From a virus, in IMG/VR virus record IMGVR_UViG_3300020411_000542, positions 1 to 39,739 of that record: a DNA stretch of 39,739 nt; one strand, written 5' to 3'. A model generated the notes under the pieces. It saw only the letters and a program-made list of their open reading frames with translations, was not told the origin of the DNA and made no database searches. Positions 1-8,896 of this stretch are shown here, piece after piece (positions within the stretch are counted from its first letter, which is position 1; every line of letters begins with the position of its first letter). The translations under genes were made by a program, and so were the position numbers.

Positions 1-191
1 TCTCCAACAGTTAAGATTTGTATTTTCCTTGCAAACGGTTTAGATATCTTTTTAACTTTTGCAACAGTCTTACGAGCATCAGTAGGAGTCGCAAACTTAA
101 TTCCAACAGTATCTTTAGGATTCTCATCCGTGTAAAGTCTCCTACCTGAGCCTTTTGGTTTTTTACCTGTTCCTGTTTTTGGATCCGCCAC
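1..191 (-). CDS. small basic phage protein, 3' end beyond left edge
   Basis: Open from a GTG at 189-191 to the left edge with no stop, so only about 63 residues are visible. It begins VADPKTGTGKKPKGSGRR and is rich in Lys, Gly and Arg. An AAGGAG sequence lies 7 bases before this GTG, a good spacing, whereas the nearer ATG sits directly against AAGGAG in another frame (end of the 43-residue gene). The start therefore overlaps the upstream gene by 29 bases. The protein type is familiar from uncultured marine phage contigs but has no function I can name. It is the last visible member of a run of tiny basic genes downstream of the portal gene. Confidence 0.75.
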   Translation of the reverse strand, partial: MADPKTGTGKKPKGSGRRLYTDENPKDTVGIKFATPTDARKTVAKVKKISKPFARKIQILTVG

Positions 192-294
192 GTTTCATCT
201 CCTTAATATGTTTTTTAATTATATTTGATTGTTTCTTATGTAACTTAGAGGCTTTACCTAAAGCTTTTGCTACTTTATTTAGTTTTTTAACCAT
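163..294 (-). CDS. 43-residue Lys/Arg-rich protein
   Basis: ATG at 292-294, TAA at 163-165. It starts MVKKLNKVAKALGKASKL and ends KRGGSKNRNR, with more than a third basic residues and a probably helical first half. The start overlaps the stop of the 70-residue gene by one base (TAATG), and GGAG lies 7 bases upstream, so coupled translation is likely. Its last 29 bases overlap the next gene's GTG start. Function unknown; it could bind DNA or RNA by charge, but that is inference. Confidence 0.65.
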   Translation of the reverse strand: MVKKLNKVAKALGKASKLHKKQSNIIKKHIKEMKRGGSKNRNR

Positions 295-506
295 TATCGT
301 TCTCCTAACTTTTTCTTAAATTTATGCACTTTATTACGAGCTTTTCGTTCAAGGGCTTTGTCTTTCTTATCTAATGCAACTTTGACTTCACGTCTAGCTT
401 TCATTAAATTTTTTACAAGACCTTTTTTATAAGGTCCCTCTTTTAATGGGGAAATTTTATATGATCTGCCGTTAAATTTTTTAGTTTTTGCTTTTAACAT
501 TTCCAT
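294..506 (-). CDS. 70-residue basic protein
   Basis: Lys/Arg-rich throughout; the second half (residues 37-67) looks like one charged helix. The start could be the ATG at 506 or the one two codons later, since neither has a clear ribosome site and both lie inside the end of the upstream gene. It overlaps the 93-residue gene by 13 bases and abuts the 43-residue gene through TAATG. Function not recognised. Confidence 0.7.
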   Translation of the reverse strand: MEMLKAKTKKFNGRSYKISPLKEGPYKKGLVKNLMKARREVKVALDKKDKALERKARNKVHKFKKKLGER

Positions 507-775
507 CTTCTTCTAGCCTGACGTAGTCTAGAATTAGGATCTTTAGCAGCTTTCGGAAATTTTTTCATTTGTCCTGCACTTCTTGCGCAGAATGATTTAC
601 GTCGTTTAGCAGCTTTTGATCCTGGTTTGACTTTGCCAGTGACCGCTGTTTTTAATTTTGAACCGGGATTTAATCTTCTATAGGCAGCAACACCGGCTCG
701 TGTCATGCCCGCGCCCGACTTAGTCGAACGAAAATTCTTTTTATTTCTGGCAGGCATTTTATCTTGTTTTCTCAA
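494..775 (-). CDS. 93-residue basic protein, TTG start
   Basis: The likely start is the TTG at 773-775, because GGGAGG lies 6 bases upstream; the first ATG (codon 7) has no such site. Blocks such as KSGAGMTRAGVAAYRR, GSKAAKRRKSFCARSAGQM and DPNSRLRQARRRWKC form a family I remember from marine phages, with a conserved Cys near residue 63 and another at the C-terminus. No enzymatic motif is seen. It overlaps the upstream gene by 4 bases. Its very high positive charge suggests nucleic acid contact, which is inference. Confidence 0.8.
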   Translation of the reverse strand: MRKQDKMPARNKKNFRSTKSGAGMTRAGVAAYRRLNPGSKLKTAVTGKVKPGSKAAKRRKSFCARSAGQMKKFPKAAKDPNSRLRQARRRWKC

Positions 776-1050
776 ACTAGACCTCCCATACTCATTCTTT
801 TTCTTTTTACGAAAGTTTTAACGTTAGTTGGTTTTGGACCCACATTGGCAGCTGCCCGTTTCCTTGCAACGGCAGATCTTCTTTGTCCTTCTGACATACG
901 TCTTGCTTTTGCAAGTGGGACACACTTGGGATACTTCCTCTTCGCGTCTTTCTTTTGTTTTGAACGGCCACACTTTGCAAATGAGCCATCTTTTCGCTTG
1001 CTCCCAATATCTACCCATTTTTGATCGAACCATTTTTTTAAACCAGCCAT
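772..1050 (-). CDS. 92-residue basic protein with KKWFDQKWVDIG start
   Basis: I chose the ATG at 1048-1050, which begins MAGLKKWFDQKWVDIG, a conserved start I remember from marine phage proteins, and leaves a 4-base gap to the previous stop. An in-frame ATG at 1128 would overlap the upstream gene by 74 bases and is less likely. Two Cys residues sit in CGRSKQKKD and YPKCVPLAKA. The remainder is Arg/Lys-rich. No ribosome site is obvious, so translation may be coupled. Function unknown. Confidence 0.75.
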   Translation of the reverse strand: MAGLKKWFDQKWVDIGSKRKDGSFAKCGRSKQKKDAKRKYPKCVPLAKARRMSEGQRRSAVARKRAAANVGPKPTNVKTFVKRKRMSMGGLV

Positions 1051-1054
1051 TGTA

Positions 1055-1315
1055 TTAAAATACTTTAGTGACCTTTCTTCTATTAGACATGACTTTGCCA
1101 CAACCTTTAGCAATACCGCCTCGTCCAAAACCTATTCTACCACCATCTTTTTTTCCGGCAGGTTTAGGTCCTCTAAAATCTTTTCGTTTTACACCAGAGG
1201 GATCTTTAATTTTACCAGCACAAATTTTGCTAGCGTATGCGTTCGCGTATGCTGACGGATATACCTTAAATTTTCTTTTCGCTGCGGCTTTACCTCTAGG
1301 ACATAGTTTAGTCAT
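1055..1315 (-). CDS. 86-residue basic protein with CPRGKAAAKRKF motif
   Basis: The N-terminal half holds a conserved stretch (LCPRGKAAAKRKFKVYPSAY, then ANAYASKICAGK) remembered from many marine phage contigs. The C-terminal part is Gly-rich (GRIGFGRGGIAKGCGK) and resembles the GG(R/P)-type motif of other proteins in this genome. Four Cys are spread along it. The ATG overlaps the previous stop as TAATG. No function is known to me; a structural role in the virion is possible given its place between other particle genes. Confidence 0.8.
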   Translation of the reverse strand: MTKLCPRGKAAAKRKFKVYPSAYANAYASKICAGKIKDPSGVKRKDFRGPKPAGKKDGGRIGFGRGGIAKGCGKVMSNRRKVTKVF

Positions 1316-1449
1316 TATCTTTTTCTCGCTGTTTGTTTTGCTCTTGCAAAGTCAGATGCTTTGGGTGCACCTTTTGCACCCTTCTTTCGCATCTTACCTC
1401 CACGCTTTCTTTTAGCGTGAATGTTTGCATATAAACCAGGTCTAGCCAT
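1315..1449 (-). CDS. 44-residue basic protein MARPGLYANIHAKRKR
   Basis: ATG at 1447-1449, TAA at 1315-1317. The start MARPGLYANIHAKRKR and the middle KMRKKGAKGAPKASDF are strongly reminiscent of a very small protein found in many marine podoviruses and cyanophages. About 40 percent of residues are Lys or Arg. Both ends overlap neighbours through TAATG or similar junctions. Function unknown. Confidence 0.8.
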   Translation of the reverse strand: MARPGLYANIHAKRKRGGKMRKKGAKGAPKASDFARAKQTARKR

Positions 1450-1601
1450 TACTTAGCTCTACCACCGTTTTTCATATAACCCATTTTGTTTCTAACTTTT
1501 TTGGGTAATTTTTTTAAACCTTTTTGATTTGGCTTAACAGGTTTTAAAACCCTTTTACCTTTTTTCATCATAGGTCTTTTCATCATCATTGTTCCAGGCA
1601 T
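1449..1601 (-). CDS. 50-residue Met/Lys-rich protein
   Basis: ATG at 1599-1601, TAA at 1449-1451. It begins MPGTMMMKRPMMKKGKR and ends MGYMKNGGRAK. It is positively charged with eight Met residues. Its final GGRAK resembles the GGRV motif in other genes of this genome. Start and stop overlap both neighbours through TAATG. Function unknown. Confidence 0.7.
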   Translation of the reverse strand: MPGTMMMKRPMMKKGKRVLKPVKPNQKGLKKLPKKVRNKMGYMKNGGRAK

Positions 1602-1951
1602 TATTTTTTCCTCATTTTGTTTGCTTGTTTTTTCTTTTTAGCGAATCCTTTTTTAACTCTGCCACCTTTTTTCATAGCGTTTAAAAACATAGGATCACTA
1701 GCCATTTCTTCTGCTGTCATCATACCACCAAAAGGACTATTCATCATACTATTTCTCATTGCATTATTTTGGGTCATAAGTTTTCTTGCTCTAGCCATCA
1801 TGTCACCTTTAGGTAGTCTTTGACCACCGGCTGCACCTGAAGCTAAAAATTTATTAGAGCCTTTTCCGCCTCTCATCATCATAGCTATTGCTGCAGCTGG
1901 TAAAGCTACTTTAGCTACATTCTTAAGAGCTTTTTTTATTTTCTTTGCCAT
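1601..1951 (-). CDS. 116-residue protein with short hydrophobic segment
   Basis: A cationic N-terminus (MAKKIKKALKNVAKV) leads into a hydrophobic segment at about residues 15-26, followed by a Met-rich middle and a Lys-rich tail containing GGRVKKG. A GGAGG ribosome site lies 9 bases before the ATG at 1951. The layout could fit a membrane-touching or virion protein. The gene sits between a two-helix membrane protein and tiny basic genes. Not recognised as a named family. Confidence 0.75.
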   Translation of the reverse strand: MAKKIKKALKNVAKVALPAAAIAMMMRGGKGSNKFLASGAAGGQRLPKGDMMARARKLMTQNNAMRNSMMNSPFGGMMTAEEMASDPMFLNAMKKGGRVKKGFAKKKKQANKMRKK

Positions 1952-2337
1952 TATTTTTTACCTCCGTTTCTAAATATTTGCGTTCCTTTTATACCATATA
2001 TGCTCGCGACTACAAGGATCCAAAGGTTTGTGAACCATGACGGAAGCTGCGAGAACATCTCGAAGAATAATTTTACCTTGTCCATCGCAGTTGGATCATC
2101 TGATATAACTGCGTAGGCGAGCACCAACACGGGCAAACTGAGAATTATCAAAACTGCCTCGTCCTTCCAGTCTGATTGTCGAGCTTCTAGTAATTTTCCC
2201 TGGTATTGTTCCTCACCACGGGCCATTTTTTCTGCGTGCATTAATTGTGCATCCGACATTGCCATTTTTGTTCGCTGCTTGTTAGCGTAAATTTTACTTC
2301 CAGCAGAAACGGCTAATTTTATTGCCGACAACCACAT
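1951..2337 (-). CDS. two-helix membrane protein, possible holin
   Basis: The 128-residue product has an N-terminal cytoplasmic-looking helix region (residues 1-58, SDAQLMHAEKMARGE), then hydrophobic segments at about 62-80 (AVLIILSLPVLVLAYAVI) and 101-117 (WFTNLWILVVASIYGIKG), with a Lys-rich end. The WKDE before the first segment and the W-x(n)-VVASIYGIKG part resemble the GTA-type three-helix holin family as I remember it; that match is not tested. It lies directly after the 60-residue gene and portal gene, not by the endolysin, so a virion membrane role is the main alternative. Confidence 0.6.
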   Translation of the reverse strand: MWLSAIKLAVSAGSKIYANKQRTKMAMSDAQLMHAEKMARGEEQYQGKLLEARQSDWKDEAVLIILSLPVLVLAYAVISDDPTAMDKVKLFFEMFSQLPSWFTNLWILVVASIYGIKGTQIFRNGGKK

Positions 2338-2338
2338 A

Positions 2339-2521
2339 TTAATACCACTTAGCTTTTCTTTTTTTCTCTGCTAACACTTTTCTTTGACCTTTTACGTCTG
2401 CGTCTTGAGTTTCATTCGGTTTTGATATTTCAATCTCAACTCCGCCGTCTGAAAAACCATCTTTGTTCACAAACATGTCATGATCAACGTGTTTTGCTTC
2501 TGTGTTTTTACTTTTTGTCAT
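2339..2521 (-). CDS. 60-residue charged protein after portal
   Basis: ATG at 2519-2521 overlaps the portal stop as TAATG, with GGAGG upstream inside the portal end. The protein is polar and charged (MTKSKNTEAKHVDHDMF, VEIEISKPNETQDADVKGQ, KVLAEKKRKAKWY). No domain is recognised. Its position between portal and membrane protein suggests a morphogenesis role, but nothing in the sequence shows one. Confidence 0.7.
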   Translation of the reverse strand: MTKSKNTEAKHVDHDMFVNKDGFSDGGVEIEISKPNETQDADVKGQRKVLAEKKRKAKWY

Positions 2522-5031
2522 TATTCTCCTCCAGTTTTTCGAATGATTGCAACATTTCCAGGCATTTTATCCGAACTCGGAAGAGTTTTACCTAAAATAG
2601 TTTTCTCAATCGATGTATTAGCTCTTAATTTAGCTAATTCTTCGTTTTGATCAAGCTTTTCTTCTTGTAAGTCTTGATTCATCATTGCTCTAGACTTGTC
2701 TAGATTCAATCTTTGCTCTGCTTGCATACGTTTTTGCTCGTTATCCATAGCTCTGAGGTCTAATTCTCTAGCTTTAAGTTGTGCAACAGGGTCATTTCCA
2801 AAATCACCCATAATTTTATTCTCCTCGTCCTTAAATTCTTGTGTCATTTCAGAAATTAATTTAGCTTTTCTTGATTCAATAGCTAAATTTAAGGTTAATA
2901 GTTGTTGTTGAACTTCAGGAGATTGCGCCATGGCAGGATTCATTTGCGCCATTTGCTGTAATTGCATTAATTGTTGTAACTCTTCTCTAAATTCTACTTC
3001 TAATTGCTCTTGTGCCATTAAAGAAATGTGTTCAAAAATATTTTTTTGTAATGCAGCCATGATTACAGGATTATTTTTAACCATATTAGTCGCCATGAAA
3101 TTTAAATGAGATGTAATGTGTGCTCTATGATCCTGACCTTTGAATGCTTGAAAAGGTTTTCCAGTCATAGCCATAATATTTTCTGCCGCTGGATCCATAG
3201 GCTGTGGTTGTTGAGGTGGTGGCAATATTCTATTTACATCTTTAACACCAATTGCAGTGTACATATCTCTGTACGCTTCGTATAAATTATGCATCTGTGG
3301 ATTTGACATCGCAAGTTGTAGTTCTGTTTGAGCTAAAGTAATTCTTTGTGATTGTGAAAATATATTTGGATCTGCAATAGGCAAAATATCAATCTTATCA
3401 TCAAAGTCAGAAACCTTGATACTTCTTTGTGCACCTACAACATCATAAGGATATTCTGGTGGTAGATAAGTTTTAAATACATCTGCTAATAAAACAAATT
3501 CTTGTTTTAGTGCCACATACAATCTTTTATGTATGGCTGACATGACCCTGGAGCCACGCTCTAAGAGGGCAATGGTCGTCCCAACAGCTGCCTGCTGGTT
3601 GCCGTCACCGACCTGCATGTCAGCTATGGCGGCAAATCGTTGACCTGCTTGAACCACTATACCCATTAATTGTAATAATGTTGCTGATGGTTCTTTGAAA
3701 GGTAAAGGCATAAATGCATCTCTAATGTTTCCACCAGGTGCATCTACATCTCTAAACTCTCCAGGTTGTATCGATTGCGCTTCATCTCTAACACGAATAC
3801 CTCTTTGTTTAAATCCAGCTGGCATATTTGAAAACGTACCAGCATCTAACAATTGTCTTAATGCATTCGTTGCAGTTCTTGATAATCCACCAATCATGTG
3901 GATTAAGCCAAAACCATAAAAACCAAGTCCTGGTAAAAATTTAAAATGTGTAAAATATTCTATTTTATTTTTTAAAGGATCTTCAGCTTTATAGTTTCTT
4001 CTAATAGATAAAACTTCTCTTGATGATGAATCAAGAGTTACAATATAAGGAAGTTTTATTCCTGTTGGATTTTGTTCCATGTCTTTATCTTCAAAACCCT
4101 CAAGATCTATATTTGTATGAAACTCTAGAATTGTAAACATTTGTTCATCTCTAGTTTTTCTAGTTCCTTCTAACTCTCTTTCTTTTTTCTCTACTTCTGT
4201 TTCTTGTGAATAACCTGGTGTAATATCTATATCTCTATAAAAACCAGATACTTGTTTTTTTCTTAAATCATTTTCTGATATTTTTAAAACGTGCACAACT
4301 GCTTCTGCATCTTCTAAAGAGGTTGCAGTATATGGAACTATCAGATCATCTGCTGGTACAAATTTAGAAACGGCTCTGTCAAGAAGTTCATCGTAATAAA
4401 CTTTCTTAAATGCAGAGCCGCTAAGAGGGAGATAAAAAAGTAACTGATCGAACTCGGGTTCATACTCTTTCATCTTATTCATGAGTTGATAGTTCATGAA
4501 ATTTTTTACTCTTGTAGCCTGGTCTTCTTTTTGTTTATTTACCACACCCATAATTTGAGTGTGCACTGGACCAGATGCTGGAAGTAATTCTTTATAAGCG
4601 TGTGCTTGAAACTGTGTTACCGCTTCAGCTAATACAGGGTGCGTTGCACCACTTGCATTTGTAAACGGCTGTGATCTTGTTTGATATTTAAATCCTAATA
4701 AATCTAAACCTTTTGTATAACCATCTTCCCAATCTTTTCGAGAAGCTTTGTATTGTGTGTAATTTTCGTAAAGATCAGAGCCCAATCTTCCTAAAACTTC
4801 TTCTGGTAATAAGTCTGCTAAGTTATCAAAGTGTTCGTTTGTGCCTGGCTGGTTTACAGCTTCTGGATCAAAACTAATTGTTGCACCACCGTCTTCTTCT
4901 TGTGTTACTTGAATATCTTCTGGTCCAACTTGTTCTTCTATGTTTGCTTGAGAAGCCTCTACAACTTCTTCTTCACTAGGTAATTCTATTTCCTGCTTTA
5001 CGTTTGGTAAAGACTTGTCTATTTCTGACAT
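2521..5031 (-). CDS. portal protein
   Basis: The 836-residue protein matches the long podovirus-type portal family by overall pattern: acidic leader (1-65), a core with motifs such as KASRKDWEDGYTKGLDLLGF, RSQPFTNASGATHPVLAEAV, FLPGLGFYGFGLIHMIGGLS and AAVGTTIALLERGSRVMSAI, then a Pro/Gln-rich segment (PPPQQPQPMDPAAENI) and a long Gln/Met-rich coiled C-terminal tail (about 650-810). In this role it forms the dodecameric DNA gate at the head vertex and docks terminase and tail. GGAG lies 7 bases before the ATG. Upstream genes are virion proteins and TerL. The family identification is from memory of marine phage portals, with good confidence. Confidence 0.9.
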   Translation of the reverse strand: MSEIDKSLPNVKQEIELPSEEEVVEASQANIEEQVGPEDIQVTQEEDGGATISFDPEAVNQPGTNEHFDNLADLLPEEVLGRLGSDLYENYTQYKASRKDWEDGYTKGLDLLGFKYQTRSQPFTNASGATHPVLAEAVTQFQAHAYKELLPASGPVHTQIMGVVNKQKEDQATRVKNFMNYQLMNKMKEYEPEFDQLLFYLPLSGSAFKKVYYDELLDRAVSKFVPADDLIVPYTATSLEDAEAVVHVLKISENDLRKKQVSGFYRDIDITPGYSQETEVEKKERELEGTRKTRDEQMFTILEFHTNIDLEGFEDKDMEQNPTGIKLPYIVTLDSSSREVLSIRRNYKAEDPLKNKIEYFTHFKFLPGLGFYGFGLIHMIGGLSRTATNALRQLLDAGTFSNMPAGFKQRGIRVRDEAQSIQPGEFRDVDAPGGNIRDAFMPLPFKEPSATLLQLMGIVVQAGQRFAAIADMQVGDGNQQAAVGTTIALLERGSRVMSAIHKRLYVALKQEFVLLADVFKTYLPPEYPYDVVGAQRSIKVSDFDDKIDILPIADPNIFSQSQRITLAQTELQLAMSNPQMHNLYEAYRDMYTAIGVKDVNRILPPPQQPQPMDPAAENIMAMTGKPFQAFKGQDHRAHITSHLNFMATNMVKNNPVIMAALQKNIFEHISLMAQEQLEVEFREELQQLMQLQQMAQMNPAMAQSPEVQQQLLTLNLAIESRKAKLISEMTQEFKDEENKIMGDFGNDPVAQLKARELDLRAMDNEQKRMQAEQRLNLDKSRAMMNQDLQEEKLDQNEELAKLRANTSIEKTILGKTLPSSDKMPGNVAIIRKTGGE

Positions 5032-5140
5032 TATTTTTCTCCGAGTTCGAAACCACTATAGTCTTTTTTCCAGGAACATTCAACCCCTGTGGGTGAGGAC
5101 CTCTAAGGGGTGGTATCGTGGTTGTTAACTTTTTAGTCAT
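4976..5140 (-). CDS. 54-residue protein overlapping the portal start
   Basis: ATG at 5138-5140 overlaps the end of the 821-residue gene (ATGACTAA), stop TAG at 4976-4978. It begins MTKKLTTTIPPLRGPHPQGL and continues NVPGKK; this PP(L/K)RGP-PQGLNVP pattern is familiar from tiny genes next to portal genes in marine phages. It covers the otherwise empty gap between the two large genes and runs 56 bases into the portal gene in another frame. No strong ribosome site is seen. Function unknown. Confidence 0.6.
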   Translation of the reverse strand: MTKKLTTTIPPLRGPHPQGLNVPGKKTIVVSNSEKNNVRNRQVFTKRKAGNRIT

Positions 5141-7598
5141 CTAATAATCCTATCCCTTGTATTGCTAATGATGCACCAAGTCCAGCTATACCTGCTCTTG
5201 ATAATAATCTTAATGCAGGTTTAGACATACCAAGTCTAGCTGCTTTTCTAAGTGTTGGACTTAATCCTCTTGTAAATCTATCTGTCTGTTCAGCAAATAG
5301 TGGATATGTATAATTAACAGGGTCTGTTGCAATATCTGCTAGTGAGTCCCCTTCAGATACCTGTCTTGTAATATCTAATGCAGCCAGTGGTGCTAAAACT
5401 CCAGGTGATGCTGCAATACCAAGTCCTCTACCTAATACTCTTCCACTAGTTCTTATCAATCCTTTTTGTTCAACACCTAGTCCTCTTGATCTACTAGCTT
5501 TAATTGTTGATGGCGCACCAAGTGCTGTCGATGCAGCAAGAGATGCTCCTACCGCTGGTAATTGAAAATCTAAAATATCTGGTCTTGTCATATCTTCTGA
5601 GATAGGCTGTGTTACCATATCAACCAACATATTTTTTTGTTGATCTTCGTTTGATAAATAAGTTGTCGGATCATCGTTTTTAAATTCTTTTACAAGTGCA
5701 GCCGCAGCACCACCAGCAAGTCCTGCTACACCAAATGTTTTGAAGCCACGTGATCTTAAAAATCCTGTCGCTGCTGCTTTTAATTTTTGCATTCCAGTAT
5801 TTGTTGCTGGAGCTTGTTCAAAAACTTGTGCTGCTTTTACTGGATTGTTATCTATTGCAGCCGCACAATCTCCAGGTAATCCACCACGAGAAAGTAGACT
5901 ACAAACAGCTAGTTTATCTTTTTCAGATAAGTCTCTTGCAACTTTTTTTAATTGTGCTGGCGATACTGAGAAAAATGGTTTTCTACCTTTTGGATCAAGA
6001 TAAAAACCTTCTCTATCTGCCATGGCTTGAATATCTAATCCTTTTGCTTTGTACGCAGCCAGTTGAGAAGGTGAAAAAATTTTTGGATCTATTTCTGTTC
6101 CAATTTTAATTTCAGGTAATGCTAAACTTTCTAACTGAGCTTTAGATAAATCTTTAAAACCTTTGTAAGTTGGAACGTTAGCTATTAATTCATCTGCAAT
6201 TTTCTGTGCGCCCTTAACATCATCTACAGCAAGAGCTTCTTGTACTCTTCCTATAGATCTAGATAATCTTCCTTGGTACTGTGCAAGTGGACCTGTGTTA
6301 ATATCTGATCTTACTACATCTACAAAAGCAGAATAAGGTTGAAGCCCTCTCATCTCACCTGTGCTAATTCCAATTACTTCGTTAACACTAAACGGAACTT
6401 GCTTATTTGATTTTATATCTAATATATTTTTAAGCTCATCTCTAAAAGCTGTTTTAAAACTACTAAGTGAAGCATTAGCTTCATTTTTATACAACTGATC
6501 TACATTTGCTAAAGCTGCATTATAAAATGCAACTCTATATGCATTTCGTTTTCCAACGTTACCAATCTGATCTAATATTCTTTTACCTGCAACAACGTCT
6601 TTGGGGATATTAATATCTCCTTTGTATTCATCACCTTTTAAAACTCTTGCTAATGTTGCCATTGCGTTTGCAGCTTTTGAAGGAGAAGGATCATTTAAAA
6701 CTGTTTGAACTAAAGGTAAGCTTGGAAGTTTTTTCTGTTTAAAAATTAAATCTTTTATATCATCATTGGCGTACAGAGATTCTACTCTGTCTTTCATGTC
6801 TTTTGTAATAATTCTAGCATTTAAAAAACGATCCCACTTTCTGAGTGTAGCATCTGAAGGATCTTTCCAATAACGTTGTTTGGTTCCTTTACCTTCTGCA
6901 AAAGCTCCAGGAGCAGTAGCACCCATTTTAAAATCAAAATTATCTTTTATAAATCTAGCTGTAGTTGTTTTGTCAGGGTCACTAATATATGTATCTAAAG
7001 AAGATTTTTTTAATCCTATTTTTTTTAAAAATTCTTCTGTGCTTAATGTATATCCTGCTGGTGGTTTAAACGCTCCTCTTACTTTAAAAGATCTAGCAGC
7101 ATTTTCTTTTTGATAAGATGGTGCTTCATCCCAAGGGGTGTCATAAGCTTCGTCATAGAACGCTTTAAATTTTTTTGAGTTTTTATAAAGGTCATCATAT
7201 TGACTTCCTGCAAATTGTTTACCGCCTCGAAGTAAAACTTTTTTACCACCTTCGTTAAATTTATTTACAATAGCTTTTACAGTTGCAGGACCTGCATCAG
7301 CTTTAGCTGCTTTTAATATTTTTGGAGTGCTGGTTACAAAAGGTTCTGTTCTATTTTTAGTTATTCTTTTTAAATAATCTCTTATCTTATCGCCTTCATC
7401 CGTTATAGCAGCGATATTAATACCTCTAAAATATTTTGGATATTTATTTCTGTATTTTGAAATACCTTTGTATGTATCTTTTACGTTTGGAAAAGCTTGT
7501 CTAAAAAGTTCTTCAGCTCTCTCCATTGATATAGGCTGAGGTTCAGCTTTTAGAAGTCTTCTTAGTTCTTCTAATTTAAGTCTAGTCCCTTCTTGCAT
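5133..7598 (-). CDS. large virion-associated protein, probably ejected internal protein
   Basis: An 821-residue Lys/Ala-rich protein. The N-terminal 600 residues are mainly helical and charged. Around residues 565-590 is a Cys pair (LAVCSLLSRGGLPGDCAAAI), and after it come several hydrophobic Gly/Ala-rich segments (GVAGLAGGAAAALV at about 620, AVGASLAASTALGA at about 680, GLGIAASPGVLAPLAALDI at about 725, AGLGASLAIQGIGLL at the end). This layout suits an internal virion protein that crosses the cell envelope on DNA ejection. Start overlaps the upstream gene as TAATG. The role is inferred from size, composition and the TerL-portal neighbourhood. Confidence 0.65.
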   Translation of the reverse strand: MQEGTRLKLEELRRLLKAEPQPISMERAEELFRQAFPNVKDTYKGISKYRNKYPKYFRGINIAAITDEGDKIRDYLKRITKNRTEPFVTSTPKILKAAKADAGPATVKAIVNKFNEGGKKVLLRGGKQFAGSQYDDLYKNSKKFKAFYDEAYDTPWDEAPSYQKENAARSFKVRGAFKPPAGYTLSTEEFLKKIGLKKSSLDTYISDPDKTTTARFIKDNFDFKMGATAPGAFAEGKGTKQRYWKDPSDATLRKWDRFLNARIITKDMKDRVESLYANDDIKDLIFKQKKLPSLPLVQTVLNDPSPSKAANAMATLARVLKGDEYKGDINIPKDVVAGKRILDQIGNVGKRNAYRVAFYNAALANVDQLYKNEANASLSSFKTAFRDELKNILDIKSNKQVPFSVNEVIGISTGEMRGLQPYSAFVDVVRSDINTGPLAQYQGRLSRSIGRVQEALAVDDVKGAQKIADELIANVPTYKGFKDLSKAQLESLALPEIKIGTEIDPKIFSPSQLAAYKAKGLDIQAMADREGFYLDPKGRKPFFSVSPAQLKKVARDLSEKDKLAVCSLLSRGGLPGDCAAAIDNNPVKAAQVFEQAPATNTGMQKLKAAATGFLRSRGFKTFGVAGLAGGAAAALVKEFKNDDPTTYLSNEDQQKNMLVDMVTQPISEDMTRPDILDFQLPAVGASLAASTALGAPSTIKASRSRGLGVEQKGLIRTSGRVLGRGLGIAASPGVLAPLAALDITRQVSEGDSLADIATDPVNYTYPLFAEQTDRFTRGLSPTLRKAARLGMSKPALRLLSRAGIAGLGASLAIQGIGLLDD

Positions 7599-8896
7599 TA
7601 CACCTCCAGGATGCCGGCAAGACCACCGCTTTTAAATCCAAGTCCTACATCTATGCCCAGCTGTTTTTGTATATCCATAATTTCATCTGGGAATGCATCT
7701 GGGTTTCTTAATACTTTGTGTAGTTGTTGAAAGTATGCTGTCTTCTCTTTACCGACTAAACTTTTGTCAGATCCTAAACTTGCAAATAATCTCGATATAT
7801 CTTTACCCTCGATACCATATTTACGTAGAGCTTGATAACCCATCTTACCACCACGAACTAACATACCAGCCATGTATGGTACACGTCCGCCATCTGCAAA
7901 TTCAAAGTCGTCTATATCAACAGTATCAGGATCAAAAAATCTATCAGTAACTGATCTGCCTTTTCCATCTTTAACACTTACTAATCTTTCAGCAAATAGT
8001 TGTATATCATTTGGTGTATCTAATTTTGCAACTGCTGCTGCAACTTTTGGTCCAAAATATTTTTGTACCAATAACAGTGGATCACCCATACCGCCGCCAC
8101 CACCTTCGGTCATAAATTTAAAATCATCTGCTTCCATAATTGATGCTAAGGTTGGATTACCAGGCTCGTCAGTTAGATTTTTTATTCTATTTAAAAAATC
8201 TCTAGCGTTTGCTCTAACCACTGGTTGAGCTGCCTCTGATACACCTGCGTTTAGATAAATTTTATTTACTAAATCATTTACAATTAGATTATTGTTTTGC
8301 ACATTCTTAAGTGCTTCTAAACCTTTACCAGTTGGTAAAATAGTTTCTTCTGCAGACACAAACGGTGCTGCAATATCATCTGGTCCTCCACGTGAACCTG
8401 GTGGTGGTAAATCAGGATCACCTGGTGGTAAATCATCTGTTCGTCTTAAAAATTTATTTTTATTAGGATCATTTAAACCTAGTCTTTCAGCCATATCTGC
8501 TAGTTCATTATCTGATTTTTTTAGTCTTAACGACATCAAACCTTCTTTGTCTAAGTTTCTAGTTCCTGTAGCAAGGTCCGTAATATTTGCTGGCGCTGCA
8601 GGAGGAAAATAAAAATTTTCCATTGCTTTCATATTAGATAATAATTTGTTTGCTTGAATATCGTTTAGTTTACCAGCCACCGCATAACCTACAGAGCTTG
8701 TCAATTCTTCTACTGCTTTTGATTGTGGTAATACACCCAACGCATCAACGTTAATATCCATGTCTAACATCAGCTCTGGAGTTTTACCTTTTCCTAAAAA
8801 ACTTATATTTGTTTTAGTTCCAAGAACGTCGTTAACGTTACCTCCTAATTTTTTAAAAGATTGAAGGATTGCATTTAATATTTCTCGTCTAGCCAT
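7598..8896 (-). CDS. virion-associated protein with GGRV motif
   Basis: 432 residues, starting inside the TerL stop (8-base overlap). Pro/Gly-rich linker around 155-175 (DLPPGDPDLPPPGSRGGPDD), a Gly run near 265, and a C-terminal ADGGRVPYMAGMLVRGG motif at about 335-351, followed by a helical region. The GGRV-type motif also occurs in other virion-region proteins here. No catalytic motif is visible. Position between TerL and the ejection-type protein suggests a head or injection component; function unproven. Confidence 0.65.
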   Translation of the reverse strand: MARREILNAILQSFKKLGGNVNDVLGTKTNISFLGKGKTPELMLDMDINVDALGVLPQSKAVEELTSSVGYAVAGKLNDIQANKLLSNMKAMENFYFPPAAPANITDLATGTRNLDKEGLMSLRLKKSDNELADMAERLGLNDPNKNKFLRRTDDLPPGDPDLPPPGSRGGPDDIAAPFVSAEETILPTGKGLEALKNVQNNNLIVNDLVNKIYLNAGVSEAAQPVVRANARDFLNRIKNLTDEPGNPTLASIMEADDFKFMTEGGGGGMGDPLLLVQKYFGPKVAAAVAKLDTPNDIQLFAERLVSVKDGKGRSVTDRFFDPDTVDIDDFEFADGGRVPYMAGMLVRGGKMGYQALRKYGIEGKDISRLFASLGSDKSLVGKEKTAYFQQLHKVLRNPDAFPDEIMDIQKQLGIDVGLGFKSGGLAGILEV

